Positions 13,401 to 24,602 of a stretch of DNA of 64,000 nt are shown one piece after another. This stretch comes from Triops longicaudatus (lineage: Eukaryota > Arthropoda > Branchiopoda > Notostraca > Triopsidae). Position numbers and translations under genes: made by a program. The stretch spans positions 620,001 to 684,000 of the forward strand of contig JAGQDJ010000077.1 in assembly GCA_022885665.1 (NCBI GenBank), written 5' to 3'. The notes under the pieces were generated by a model. It was not told where the DNA came from. It was given only the letters and a program-made list of their open reading frames with translations, and did not search any database. How positions within the stretch are numbered: position 1 is the stretch's first letter; each line of letters begins with the position of its first letter.

Positions 13401-16400
13401 TACTGCATTCACATGACATTGTTGGTTATATTGACGAGAAGTAGTCAGAAGTTTTCTTTGTTGTTGTGTTAGGCAAAGCTAAATCAAGTTCAGGCCCGAT
13501 CTGGTATTTGTCTTGCTGCTTTGGGCTCCCTTTGACCCTAAGGCAGTGAAAACTTCTTTTATGCGTCTCGAGAAGGTGCAAGGTGAAAGTTTCTAGCAGC
13601 AGCTTATACATATGCTTAGAGCTCTGCGCATTACCATATCTTTTACGTCTTATGGGATGCTCTTTCGCCTAAAAGAGCTTCACAGAGTGTGATAATGGAT
13701 CACGTAACCGTTGACGTTGGCGGCTTGCCCAATGTTTTCTCCCCGATTCCCTAATTACGTTTTTTCTTTCTAATATAGAATTGTTAATTTGACTGGCTTT
13801 GTTTGTGTGTAATTTTGCAGATTGGTTTGATGAGATCTGGACGTTTGTTAGCCGAAGAGTCTCCTCAGCTGCTTTTGTCACTTCACCACTTGTCCACTTT
13901 GGAAGAGGTGTTCTTGAAGCTGTGTATGAAGGACGGTTCAGCGAAAAACTTAACCACAGTAGCTGCCACTACGCCCGAAAGCAAAGTTGGCGTGGACAAC
14001 CCTGCTTTTACTAGCAATACGGACCTCCGTCGTTCGATTGTCCGCAAACGCACGGCCCATCTTGACGATGTTGAGAAGGAGAGCAGCCAAGAGGCTAATG
14101 ATGAAGAAAAGTCTTCCAATTTGTCGCAACTTTCTATTGTGCGTACCAGTTGCTTTGTATGTTTGATACAGCGTTAATCAGACATTTGTTAAGTGAATGT
14201 TTCACTAACTATTTTTCTTCACTTTTGTAGGTTCCTTCCTTGCAGCAGTACTGGAAAAAGACCGAATCCGTATTTACGACCGAAGAGGACGGTATTGTGG
14301 GTCTCACTTTCAGTCCGTCGGGGGACAATTTGCTACAGTACAGTCAAAAGGAAACGGTTCACCAATTGACCTCGCCTGCTAGCCAAGACGCCCTCATGAA
14401 TGAGCGTAACACACATATGAACGATAAAAATGCCGTAGCGAATGGAACGACCAAGGCGTACCTCAATAATTCGGTTGAAAGTCTCTACCACCATAGCAGC
14501 ACACAAACTTTGGACCAGGTAAACAACAACAGTAGCAAAAAGAAATAATTGGTTCCCTCTCGCTGTTTCACTTTCACTCTTATGGCGCCTCGATTTCGAA
14601 AGTGAATGTGGTTTTTTTCATTCCTTATTTATGATGTTTGTCTCGTTTTGTTTTTCTTCTGTTGCGCAATCGAATGCAGCGATCCGAAAACAGTAGCTCA
14701 ACACGAACAACAAAGCGTCGCAGTCGAAGCTGGAGAGTAACGATGCCATCGGCACACCGGACAGGCGCGCTCATCAGGAAGAATTTTATGCAAACTTTCC
14801 GCAATATTGGGTAATTCCGCAAAAGTCCTTTACCTCAGAGAGGAGGGAGGAAATGAAAGTCGGTATGATGAAAGGAATTTTTTGTTGTCCCTTTTATTAG
14901 AATGTTCCTGTTCATCTTTTTGCTCCCTGCCGCCCAGGCCATTCTTTTCTGCTTGGCCATTGGCCGTGACCCGACCTTTTTGAAAGTAGCTGTAGTCAAC
15001 GAGGAAGTGAACGTCACCGAAGGAAAAATTTGCAATGCTAGTGCAGTTTCGCCGGATTTTTGCTCGTTTAATATGTACTCGTGTCGGTATCTCTCCAAAC
15101 TTAGCAACGAAACGATAGTACAGGTAAAGAATCGCTTATCTAAGTTTCAAATAATGTATTATAAATTAGCGAATAAAATAGTGCATAAAATTAGAAAGCA
15201 GAAATTGTACTTAAAATAAGAATTAAATTTAATTAAATAAAATGTCAAAGTTTCGTAGTACGTGGATTAAAACTTTTAAATCTTTGCAGGTGCCTTTTGA
15301 TAGCTATGACAAAGCCATAGAAGCATCGAAAAACGGGGATGTGTGGGGTGTGGTCCATTTTGGCAAATCTTTCACTGACGATTTGATGGTACGCCAGTCC
15401 CAGGGTAACGAAGCCGATAACGAAACCATTGATGGTAGCACCATTGGCATTACTCTCGATTGGTCGAGTACGTTAAAACTTTACTTCCATTAGAAAAAGC
15501 AATTTATGATATTCACGATTATAACGATAATTGGTCATGGTTTCTCGTCTTCAACGTAATTTGTTCGTTTTTGCAGACCAGCAAATCGCTATTACTCTCC
15601 AGCGCCGATTCATCGACGCGTTCGACGAGTTTTCCAAAGATATTCTCCGTACTTGCGACTACAACCCTGAAGCCGGTTCTATCCCAGTCACGGTAAGGAA
15701 TCTTAACTAATTTGATCTTTATGACGCACAAATTATTTTATTACATTTTAATTGCTCGACTCGTTTTTTTCTTTAGTTTATGAACCCCATTTACGGTGAC
15801 AAGGACCCGAGTTTCACTGAGTTTATGGCCCCTGGTATCATTCTCACGTAAGTCATATCTTTCTCAATGAAAGAAAAGCCCTAACTGACGTTTTCTGCTT
15901 TATTTTCCAACAGGATTGTGTACTTCATTGCTGTAGCCTTAACTGCTGCTGTGTTTATCAATGAACGCAAGCAAGGTTTATTGGACCGAAGTCTCGTTGC
16001 TGGCGTGACGACCACGGAAATCTTAGTTGCTCATTTGGTGAATCAATTCACCGTTTTAGTCGGACAGACTGCCTTGGTCCTCGTCTCTATTCTCGTTGTC
16101 TTTGCCGTCCCGTGTCGAGGAAGTGTTGTCCTTGTAGTAGTCATCACACTACTCCAGGGTCTGTGTGGAATGTCGTTTGGTACGTTGAATATTGTATTAC
16201 CCTAGGTAGTATCACAAGTACTAGCTTTCCGGTTTTCTCACAGGTATGCTCGTTTCCACACTTTGTGACGAAGAAACTAGTGCTATCCATCTCTCTTTGG
16301 GCAGCTTTTATCCGAACCTTCTTTTGAGCGGTAAGTCCTCTTCACGGTTTGATTCCATAAATACGAGAAACTCCCTTTTTTACTAAGTGAATGACATTAA

Positions 16401-16775
16401 AAGAGAAAACGTAATGCAAAATGTGACTTTTTAACCAAAACTTGCCAGTAAAAAATCAAATTGTAGCATTAGAAAGTAAAAAAGTAGTAGTAAAGTAAAA
16501 ATTGTGTACCAAATAAAAGGGAAAGTAATATTAATAGCGCTTCTTTGTTTTTAGGTGTAATGTGGCCGTTGGAAGGCATGCCCATGTATCTTCGCTACAT
16601 CAGCTACATACTGCCACAAACGTATTCCGTCCAGTCAGTTCGTTTCATTTTAGGACGGGGCTGGGGTCTTGAACACTCAGAAGTCTATGGTGGAATCCTC
16701 ATGAGCCTCTTCTGGATGTTCTTGATGTTGGGCATGAGCGCGGTGGTCATCAGAATCCGGAAGTACACCGGCTAA
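10414..16775 (+). CDS. ABCH-subfamily ABC half-transporter
   Basis: Fifteen exons: 10414-10607, 11197-11356, 11470-11624, 11855-11962, 12583-12676, 13821-14138, 14231-14518, 14680-14810, 14901-15123, 15290-15467, 15577-15692, 15777-15847, 15914-16179, 16244-16330 and 16555-16775, giving 869 aa. The order is nucleotide-binding domain, then membrane domain. Visible motifs are Walker A GASGCGKTT (residues 70-78), signature LSGGQQRR (169-176), Walker B LLILDEPT (189-196) and the H-loop His in TTHYIEEA (227). A long, partly Arg/Ser-rich linker runs to about 480. The first membrane helix is about 485-505, followed by a large loop with four N-glycosylation sequons and then a C-terminal cluster of helices. 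The phrases IYGLLGASGCGKTTLLSC and LYGEFTIQETL match insect CG9990-like ABCH proteins. Members such as Drosophila snustorr move lipids to the cuticle; the substrate here is unknown. The start is uncertain: ATGs at 10381 and 10228 are also in frame, and an acceptor-like TTCTTAG ends at 10394, so 10414 may follow a 5' UTR intron. Confidence 0.93.
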
Positions 16776-17841
16776 ATTGTATTATTTGTCGGTGCATACT
16801 CGGGTTTCTGAACGACGAAGCGGGTTATTGCTGCGAACCGTGTAATTTGTTCGGAAGAAAGGAAAGAGGGAGTGCGACAAGTGTCTACGTGTTTTATGAG
16901 GCTAATCATGGACAAAGAAGGTTGCAGAGGACGCCTGGTCACAATTGTCTTTTGTATGAAAATGGCGGACTTCAACGTGTATTGTGGAGAAAACTTTCCA
17001 AGTTGCTTATTTACTACGTGACCAAGTCACTTGGCGCAGGAACGTAAGAAGGGGAGAAACGCTAATCCTGGAAGGTTCAATTCTGTGTGCCTTCCGCCGA
17101 AGGCAACACGTAGTGAAAATTGTCCCTCTCCGTTATACGCGAGAGGTATTTAGCCGCCATAATTTGAAATATTTGAAAAAACTTTCCTCTTTATAAGACA
17201 TTTTATTAAAAAAAATCCTTATTCTGTCCTGCGCGGTCCATTGAACCAAAATTAGGTTGTAATTGAATTATTCATTGTTTGCCACGTGCGCTGTGAATTT
17301 CTAGGGCGGATTTGAATTATTTTTGTAAAGGAAATTATTCTTTTTTTGCCACTCTGGAGGGAATACCGGTAGGGAACGATTGTGAAAACGGAAGTCTTCA
17401 GTTCGAAGAGCTTTAGGTGTTTTAGACATTGTCGCGTTATCATGATTTCCTCACTTGGTGGTGCTTACCTTGCTCAATTTCCAAAGGGACTCCCAGCTGC
17501 CAATCAACTCCTGCAATGGCTAATTGATTAGCAATTGAATGGTCAAGAGGTTAAGGGAGAATAACTTGGGTGGGTCAAACTCTTCCGCTCTCTGATTTGT
17601 ATGAAATATTTTCTATTTTTTTCGTTAGTTGAAATGTCCTGTACCTTATTAAGGTTGATCGAAATGTGTAAGATTATATTTGTGTGGATGCTCGTATGTG
17701 TGCGACAATTGTATGTGAAGATTAACGTATGACTGATTGTATATTTTTAAAACAAAGAAATTTTCTCCTAGATTGAAAATAATCGCCTTTTTATTATTTT
17801 TCCACTCAACAAATTTAACTGGAGTTTCGGCCTCTTGAGTT
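16776..17841. other. Convergent 3' flanks of ABCH (+) and ZFAND1 (-)
   Basis: No coding signal. An ATTAAA at 17215-17220 followed by an A-run could end the transporter transcript about 440 nt after its stop. The right end carries the poly(A) signal of the opposing ZFAND1 gene. Open frames in between are short and unlike any family I know. Confidence 0.5.
17790..17795 (-). terminator. Poly(A) signal of ZFAND1
   Basis: AATAAA on the minus strand (TTTATT on the plus strand), about 47 nt past the ZFAND1 stop codon, which gives a short 3' UTR typical of this compact cluster. Confidence 0.6.
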
Positions 17842-18603
17842 TTACTTGTAGACCAACAGAAAGGAATCGCCATTAACTACAACATTGGATTCAATCAACG
17901 CGGACATTAATGTGTCTTTTGGGACGGTCAGAAGTTCTTCGTCCGTTCGGGCGAGTTCAAGCTTCGCTCCAGAAGTGTTGTTTGTATTACGCGCTCCCAC
18001 CAGAGCGGCGATACTATCGATGACTTTACCAATTGACCAATGTTTCGATACAAAAACAGAGTGTTGGACGTTTTGAAAGGTGATAGAAAAGAAGAGCCTT
18101 TCTTCCGTGGGAATTTCTTTCACTCCTCTGGCAGATTGTTTCAACTTCATCAACTTAACTTGGTTGGATAATTGTGCGTTCTTCCGACCACCTTTGGAAC
18201 CTGAGGCGACGCTGGGAAAGGAAAGAGCTGCAACTTTCTTCGGCTCTTGTGGAACTAATGAAGCGCAATTATGATCAGCTGGATGCCGGTGACTGACGCA
18301 AAAAAGTTCATCACATTCTCCGCACTTGAACGGCTCCACTTCTTTACGTTTACACGTAAGGAGTGAACAAACAGCTGACGGTTTTAGAGAAAGATCCACT
18401 TGAGCTCCTTTTACCTGTTACGTAAGCAGATTTATTATAACATCTGGATAAATTTTGAAAGCATTTACTTTGCAGTTGTGTTTGTCAGGGAAAGAATGGT
18501 CTTTACAAAAAATAACTTGACAGTGTAGGCATTCTATTGGTAGAAAATCTAAACGTTGGCATGAACCTAATCCGCATGACTTGCCAAGTTCGGGAAATTC
18601 CAT
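17842..18603 (-). CDS. ZFAND1: AN1-type zinc finger protein 1 homologue
   Basis: Two exons on the minus strand, 18603-18469 and 18414-17842, with a 54-bp intron; 235 aa. Two AN1 zinc fingers are complete: C10, C15, C25, C28, C33, H36, H42, C44 and C61, C66, C76, C79, C84, H87, H93, C95, both with spacing C-x4-C-x9-C-x2-C-x4-C-x2-H-x5-H-x-C. The second half carries the conserved MKLK block and a ubiquitin-like region with HWSIGKVIDSIAALVG, as in human ZFAND1. Human ZFAND1 brings p97/VCP and the 26S proteasome to arsenite-induced stress granules to clear them; the same role is inferred. The intron is required, since reading through it meets a stop just after LLT. It lies about 100 bp downstream of ANAPC13 on the same strand and converges on the ABC transporter. 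Confidence 0.93.
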
Positions 18604-18704
18604 TCTAGAAATTATTAATGCGTTTTAAATATACTGTAGACGATGCGTTTAAGAACGTACGAAAAAAATGGAATCGAAATTTTTTAACTAGTTGAAATTC
18701 ACTT

Positions 18705-18911
18705 TTATGCTTGTTGAATGGAAGTGAGTGCCAAATCGGTCCACTTTTGCTCTTGTTCTTTTAACGTTTCTTGGCTGTTGGTACCGTCAGGTTCAGGATC
18801 AGGTAATTCCATAAAGGGCACAGCTATGTCGTCGTCCGGAAGGGCATCAGTTTTCCACTTACTATCAACAATATCTATCAAAGAACTGTTTAAACGATAT
18901 TCACTATCCAT
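18705..18911 (-). CDS. ANAPC13: Anaphase-promoting complex subunit 13
   Basis: Single-exon frame of 68 aa starting MDSE, as in human APC13 (74 aa). Matching blocks in order are the I/L-D-x-x-D-x-x-W motif near residue 13, the DALPDDDIAVP stretch, MELPDPEPD, and the C-terminal KEQEQKWTDLAL block, which is nearly identical to the human protein. APC13 is a small scaffold subunit that stabilises the TPR arm of the APC/C ubiquitin ligase, which acts on mitotic substrates in the nucleus and cytoplasm. The ATG is 92 bp from that of divergent UVSSA, so the two probably share a promoter. The ZFAND1 ATG lies only about 100 bp downstream, leaving very little 3' UTR. The short length makes this gene easy to miss in automatic annotation. 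Confidence 0.93.
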   Translation of the reverse strand: MDSEYRLNSSLIDIVDSKWKTDALPDDDIAVPFMELPDPEPDGTNSQETLKEQEQKWTDLALTSIQQA

Positions 18912-19003
18912 TTAGATATTTCTGCGTGTTTACAGTTTGTACGGGAGCGATACAAGCGCCAGTGGAATAACAGATTCTGCTAAAGAAGCGGGAAATTTGA
19001 ACC
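18912..19003. promoter_or_regulatory. Bidirectional promoter between ANAPC13 and UVSSA
   Basis: Only 92 bp separate the two divergent ATGs, so both core promoters and 5' UTRs must lie here or overlap the neighbouring coding sequence. I see no TATA box. The UVSSA start context is good (ACCATGG). Confidence 0.6.
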
Positions 19004-21630
19004 ATGGAGACAAATGAAGTGGATAAGGTCACGGAACTAACCGCACTTGTCGAAGAAATTACAACGGCAGGTGGAAAAAGCGTAGACGAAAAGAAGCTTA
19101 AGGAACTGAAGAAAATTTGCAGGTAAAAAATTATTAGAATAAAATTTATATAAACTTTTCTATTCCCACATAACTTTGTACTTGTTCGTTCGTTCTTTGG
19201 CAAAAATTAACATATACTAGCGTATCTGATTTATATCCGTTGATAGTTCGCCGCAAGTGCGTTTTTGCTGGAGTTGCTTTATTTTCGTGTGTTATTTTTC
19301 CTGCAGGATATCGGATGAAATGATACAGCTGGCTTATCGCCTGATTTTCCATCAGTTGTCCCAACCACATTGTGAAATTCGTTTCTTGGCGTTCGCGCTT
19401 ATAAAAGAATTATTTCAGTAAGCATATAAGCCGTTTGTCAAATTTTTCGTAATAGATTATTTTTAATGTTGTAGTTTTTAAATAGTGTATTGTTTCCTTA
19501 GGCGTTCACATGCATTCCGAGAATGTTTAGTAGCAGATTTTCAGCGTCTTCTCGAACTTGTTTTAGAAATCGAACCGGACAAGCCTCTTCCACCTCCTCT
19601 GCCCATTGCCAAGCTTTTAAAGCAAACGTCTCTCAAAACAATTCATGCGTGGCATTCCCAGTTCGGCCCTGGATACAAGAAACTTGAATTAGGCTACCAA
19701 TACCTCCGCAGATGTAAACGTATAGATTTCGATGATATGGAAGCTCGAACGCGCATAGAGCGAGAACGGGAAGAAGAAAAGAATCGCAAACTAGAATTTC
19801 AGCGCATTGAGAAGCTCAGTAAATTAAAGGAAGAAATGAAATCTGCTGAAAACGAACTCCAAGATTTGGTTATGCAAATACATAACTGCTTTGAACTACT
19901 CATTCCAAAACCGGAAGAATTTTTGCCGGGAGAAGCACCCGACGTAGTCCCTTCTGAAGAGGTCGATCTAAGATCTCATGGACTTAGCAACTTTAGTCAA
20001 GTAGTGGAGATTAAGTTAAAAGCCGACCCAGTGGAAGTCGACAAAGATAACGTCGTGATTGTTCAAACGTTACAAGAGCAGTACTCTCTCCTGAAAAATC
20101 GTTTTTTACCCATGGTCAACCGCTGGAGTGTTATTGTCGCGAAACTAAGTTCTGCAGAAACTTTACGAAACGTACTGGATCGGAAAAACAAATTAGAGGA
20201 GTTGGAACGGAAATACCTGGAGTTGAAACTCCCTGATTTGCCTCTGAAAGAGTTCAGTGACGAAGATTCTGATTTTGAAGAAGTTGAAGAGAAGGAAGGC
20301 TTCGAGGAAACGGCTATAGAACCTGACATATTCGCATTGCCGAGTACAAGCGCTCCATCCACCTCCAAGTCGTTTTCCACATCCATTTCTCATCCGACAC
20401 CTGGGACGTCGAGGAGTTCAATGGAGAACTCTCACGGGAGAGAAATTGAAAGTGAACCTAGCCGTGTCTCCGAAATGAAACGTAAACTCTTGGCCATTGC
20501 ACCCAAGCTGCCCTTTCACGCAGACTTAATTACTTGGGGCCAAGAACCCCAAGATGCACCGGTAATAGCTAGGTAATTGCGAAACCTTCCTTAAACTTGG
20601 TTTTCTCCGAAAAAAATAGGATTTCTACCAATGTGTCTTTAACAATTACTCATGACACTTTCCTTGGAATATACCTGGTCCGAAATAGACATTTATTTTT
20701 AGTTAATTTATTTCCCGTGAATTTTCTTATGTACTATATTTTAACCTTTCTCTTTCGTTTTTTATTGTATTAGTTTTGCTCGTTTTCTCTTTTTAATGCA
20801 GACCACATGGAGATGGACACCGGTTTTGGTCTGCAAGCTCTAATGACCAAGAAGAAGGCGTTCTTCATCCTGCTGGGCGAGCTGCTCGTTTAACGCGAGT
20901 GACGGAGTTCAGCGGGCAATTTGAGCCCATTTCGCGGTCCTGTAGAGCTCCTTTGCCCAACGGGAAACTTTGCCCTCGCCAAGATCGATTTAAAGTAATT
21001 ACCTATAGTTTTTTCAGATTGTATTCAGCTGATAAGAGGGTGTAGTGTCCCTTCCATGGAAAAATCGTGCCCAGAAACGAAATGGGTGAACCTACGGACC
21101 CCAATCAACCTCCTGAACATGGGCCAAGCTCGTCGCAAAACGCAGTACCGGATTGGCAGGACCCGCAGTTGCTAGCAGAACTACAAGTACGTTTTGCAAT
21201 TTTTGTCTTTGCTTTGTACAAGTTGCAGTCTAACTTAGTTTTCTCTTAATATCTACCATGTCTGAATTTTCAATAAACATTGTATTTGTTGTGTACAATG
21301 AACTTATAATGTGGATACTTTTTTTAGGCGGCAACAGGTGTAGATTTGACTGTTGGCAAGAAGAGTAAGAAAGGAAAGAAAGTCAAACACCCTAATTTGA
21401 CCGATTTGAAAGCAAAGCAGAATACGGCTCGTAAACGATTGGAGAAAAAGATTTTTAACAAGTAAGATATTTGTTACGAGTAATCGAAAAGTATCCACAT
21501 TTTTTCAATTGATAATTTTGTCTGTGTTAGAGCGACTGTACAACGCGTTTCCTCGGTTTTAGACGGAATTGATCATCGGAAGTACAGTGACAAGTTTGGC
21601 GACCAGTTTAACTATTCTCTTAATAGATGA
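19004..21630 (+). CDS. UVSSA: UV-stimulated scaffold protein A
   Basis: Seven exons: 19004-19122, 19307-19417, 19502-20572, 20802-20994, 21046-21186, 21328-21461 and 21531-21630; 622 aa. UVSSA works in transcription-coupled nucleotide excision repair, linking stalled RNA polymerase II and CSA/CSB to TFIIH. The N-terminal VHS-like helical domain runs through about residue 140, followed by a charged coiled coil. F335-E-E-V338-E-E-K341-E-G reproduces the human TFIIH p62-binding motif (F408, V411) together with the lysine that is ubiquitinated in human cells (K414). The C-terminal DUF2043 part has a zinc-type C481-x9-C491-x7-C499-x2-H502 followed by GKIVPRNE, and the protein ends with the conserved DKFGDQFNYSL block. 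The acceptor at 21045/21046 is chosen because it restores F-K-C-P-F-H-G-K; an earlier TTTTTTCAG (20998-21017 region) does not. Confidence 0.95.
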
Positions 21631-22413
21631 TTAATTTATTTATTTCACGTAACTATTATTGATTTCTACTGTAAAATTCGTCCTCCATACATTACATGTA
21701 TTTATTTCGAAATGACAATGAAATCGGTTTCAAATAGCTCTTTTCGAAGTCGGTCTTGAAGTTATGCATTTGTTTCAGGCTTAGTTTTCGAGCGTAGTGT
21801 TTCAGTTACATATTTGGCAATGCTGCGCATACTTCCAAGTCGATCAATGTGACGTCACATTCGCCTGATGCAAAGGGAACAAAGAAGAGGGAAAGTTGTC
21901 CTGTTTCCCAGATGTGCTTGTAAACATGGTTTCGTTTTCATGCTGTTAAGAACCCCGTCGTCTATGTCTTTCACTTTCTTTAAGTGTAATATATACCAGT
22001 TCTACAGTGCCATACATTATTTAAAGCTTGTGCAGAAAGTGTCGTTATGATTCCAAGAACAGCATAAATACAAAGTGTAGCAAATTTAGCTGGTTTTTGC
22101 GCCAGAATCTGTGATTTACTACTTGGAAATCGGCGAAGATCTGCAACCACTAAAAGATGAATGGAATAAAAGGAGAAACGCGCCATGTAAGGCAGAAAAC
22201 AAAATCTATCGGCAGTCCAGTAAGTACTGTGTTTCGAAATCAAGCCTTTATTCTTCGATAAGTACCATTTTGGCGCCTTTGGCTGCTGGACTATTTTTAC
22301 TCTGTTTTGCCTTAGAGGTCAGAAGAGTCTGGAAGCGAATAAGTATTCAGCATAAACGCGTGCCAAATCACGAGGTTCATTCTTTTTGTGCATTCTTTTG
22401 CTTTAAGGATCCC
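21631..22413. other. UVSSA-GTPBP2 spacer, probable GTPBP2 promoter and 5' UTR intron
   Basis: No protein recognised. A perfect CRE palindrome lies at 21850-21857. A strong plus-strand donor, CCA|GTAAGTAC (donor GT at about 22219), and the acceptor TTTGCTTTAAG before GATCCCATGG (about 22408) fit a 5' UTR intron ahead of the GTPBP2 ATG. Open frames exist on both strands around 21980-22243; the plus-strand one would be out of frame with GTPBP2 after splicing. See findings. Confidence 0.5.
21850..21857. promoter_or_regulatory. CRE palindrome TGACGTCA
   Basis: Exact 8-bp cAMP-response element (CREB/ATF consensus), 557 bp before the GTPBP2 ATG and about 220 bp after the UVSSA stop. It is a plausible proximal promoter element of GTPBP2; function is inferred from the motif only. 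Confidence 0.4.
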
Positions 22414-24602
22414 ATGGACGCTTTTTTGGGCTTGTACGATACAGTTTCACCATCTGATGAAGAAGAGGAAGACGATGAAATCATGCAACAAATTACGCTG
22501 TGTGGCCATACCTTTGTATCTTTACCTCCGGAACCACAAGCGGGAAATGTGGAGTATAAATTAAAGCTTGTCAACCCATCACAGTCTCGATTCGAGCATC
22601 TTGTGACACAAGTACTTCAAGAACGTTTTTAATTTTTCAACACTTGTACGAGACTTGATACATCGGTTACTGTTAAAAGTTCATTAATAACTTCAAATCA
22701 CGGATATACATTGCAACGATTGTACGTAATTTTAAATTAGATAATCTTTTTAGATGAAATGGCGATTACGCGAAGGCCAAGGCGAAGCGATATATGAAAT
22801 CGGTGTCGAAGATAGCGGATCTTTACAAGGTTTATCAGAAGAGGATATGGAGGCCAGTTTGGCGACTTTAGAAGCGATGGCGAATCGACTTGGAGCTTCT
22901 ACGTCAATACTTCGCAAGCGATCTCTTACCCAAGTCGATAACGAAGGCAATGTCGTTCGTCTGTTAGTAATCGTTTCTTTTTTTTCTCCTGTTTCGTAAA
23001 TAATACGAGGTATTGACCGATAACTTTCTTTCCTTTCACCTAGCTCCGTGGCTGAAGCGCTAGTCCGTAAAGTTCCGGATGATCAACACAGTATCGATAT
23101 TAGGGTGGCAGTATTGGGCAACGCTGAAGTGGGCAAATCCACTTTAATTGGTGTGCTTAGTCAAGGGCAGATGGATAATGGCCGTGGTAGCGCGAGGCTG
23201 AATCTCTTCCGGCATTTGCATGAAATACAGTCCGGAAGAACGTCTTCTATTTCTCGAGAAATTCTTGGCTTTAATGAAAAAGTAAAACCTGCCACAAGTA
23301 TAAAGAAACAAAATATTTTATCACGCCTTCTTAAACTAGGGAGAAGTTATCAACTACATGGGATCTACGTCTGCGGAAGATATTTGTGCGCTTTCCTCGA
23401 AACTTATTACCTTTATTGATTTAGCTGGTCACCAAAAATACTTGCGCACTACTATCCGAGGTTTAACTTCTTACGAGCCGCATTACGTAGCTTTAGTCGT
23501 CAGTGCTACTTGTGGTGTAACTGCTACCACTCGCGAGCATCTGGGTTTGGCTTTGGCCTTAGAGGTTCCAGTGGTGATTGTGGTGACGAAAGTTGATATT
23601 GCAACGCCTAAGCAGAGGCAAGGAGCTTTGGAAGCTTTGGAATCGTTGCTTAAAGCGCCTGGGATTTGTAAAGTACCTTGGAGGTAATATACTTCGAAAT
23701 TTGTGCATTTGGCCAATTTAATCTATTTTTTTTATTTATTTATTTTGTAATAGAATTGAAAATGATGATGATGTCATGGCAGCATCAGGTCAATGCCTGC
23801 AGGGCAACACGGTTCCTATTTTCGCTGCGTCGTGTGTTAGTGGGGCGGGGCTTGATTTACTCACCCGATTTTTGTACCTGTTGCCTCCGGGACTTAGTCT
23901 CCCCGAGCGGCAGAGATTGGAACAGCAGCCAACGCTTTTCCAGGTTTACGAAACGCTGAAATTGGACGGTGTTGGCACCGTTTTGGGTGGGTTAGTGAGC
24001 AGAGGCGTGTTGCAGCAAGGAGATAAGCTGCTTGTTGGACCGTTAGAGAATGGCTTGTTTAAGCAGGTAAAAATTCACTCGATTCATCGCAACAAACGGC
24101 CCTGTCGGTTAGTGTATACCGGGCAGAGTGCGTCTATTGTACTCAGCCAAGCGAGCCAGCTTGATGGCTTAATACCCAGACGGGGTTTAATCCTAGCCCA
24201 CAAGTCCATGAAGCCTAAAGCCAGCTTGTTTTTCCAGGTAATAAGGTGTTATAACGAAAAGTGAAGTTTTCGTTTGTTAGTTATATTTTTGCTATTTTTC
24301 CAATATTCTTACATGTATTTTCTTAGGCGTCAATCGTTTTGTTGTTCCACACGCGATGGATTCAACCCGGGTTTCAAACCACAATTCACATTGGCTCAGT
24401 GCGACAGACGGTAGTTTTGGAGGGAATTATGGCCGCACATCGGATGGCTACTAACGATCGGGCGTCGGTTCTCTTTCGGTTTTTGCAGCAACCAGAATTT
24501 CTTGAACCAGGAATGCGACTGGTATTTCGCACAGGATCTACGAAAGGGATAGGGAAAGTTACCCAAGTATTCCCTATTGATTGGGATGAGGAGGAGCGAT
24601 AA
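22414..24602 (+). CDS. GTPBP2: GTP-binding protein 2 (ribosome-rescue translational GTPase)
   Basis: Six exons: 22414-22611, 22754-22962, 23044-23281, 23340-23683, 23754-24237 and 24327-24602; 582 aa against about 600 in human GTPBP2. The N-terminus carries the GTPBP2 hallmark NVEYKLKLVNPSQ...FEHLVTQMKWRL. G motifs are G161NAEVGKST (P-loop, K167), D242LAGH and T298KVD. RLNLFRHLHEIQSGRTSSIS is almost the vertebrate sequence. EF-Tu-like domains 2 and 3 follow and include SVRQTVVLE and FRTGSTKGIGKVT. Matches favour GTPBP2 over GTPBP1. The family is related to HBS1/EF1A; mouse Gtpbp2 acts with Pelota to resolve stalled ribosomes. The intron at 23282-23339 is only 58 bp and its donor is read through in frame for some distance, so automatic tools may retain it. 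The start MDAFLGLYD is chosen as the first ATG after a good acceptor. Confidence 0.95.

Noticed and set aside
20063..20393. Minus-strand Ser- or Phe-rich frames opposite UVSSA
   Set aside because: They are antisense shadows of the large UVSSA exon; the sense frame is well matched to the family.
22111..22632. 173-codon frame as a longer N-terminus of GTPBP2
   Set aside because: It runs through a strong donor (about 22219) and acceptor (about 22408). GTPBP2 proteins start shortly before the NVEYKLKLVNPSQ block, so the ATG at 22414 is preferred.
23048..23419. GTPBP2 reading through 23282-23339
   Set aside because: Reading on leaves the family sequence. Removing the 58-bp GT-AG intron restores NEKGEVINYMGSTSAEDIC and the DLAGH motif.
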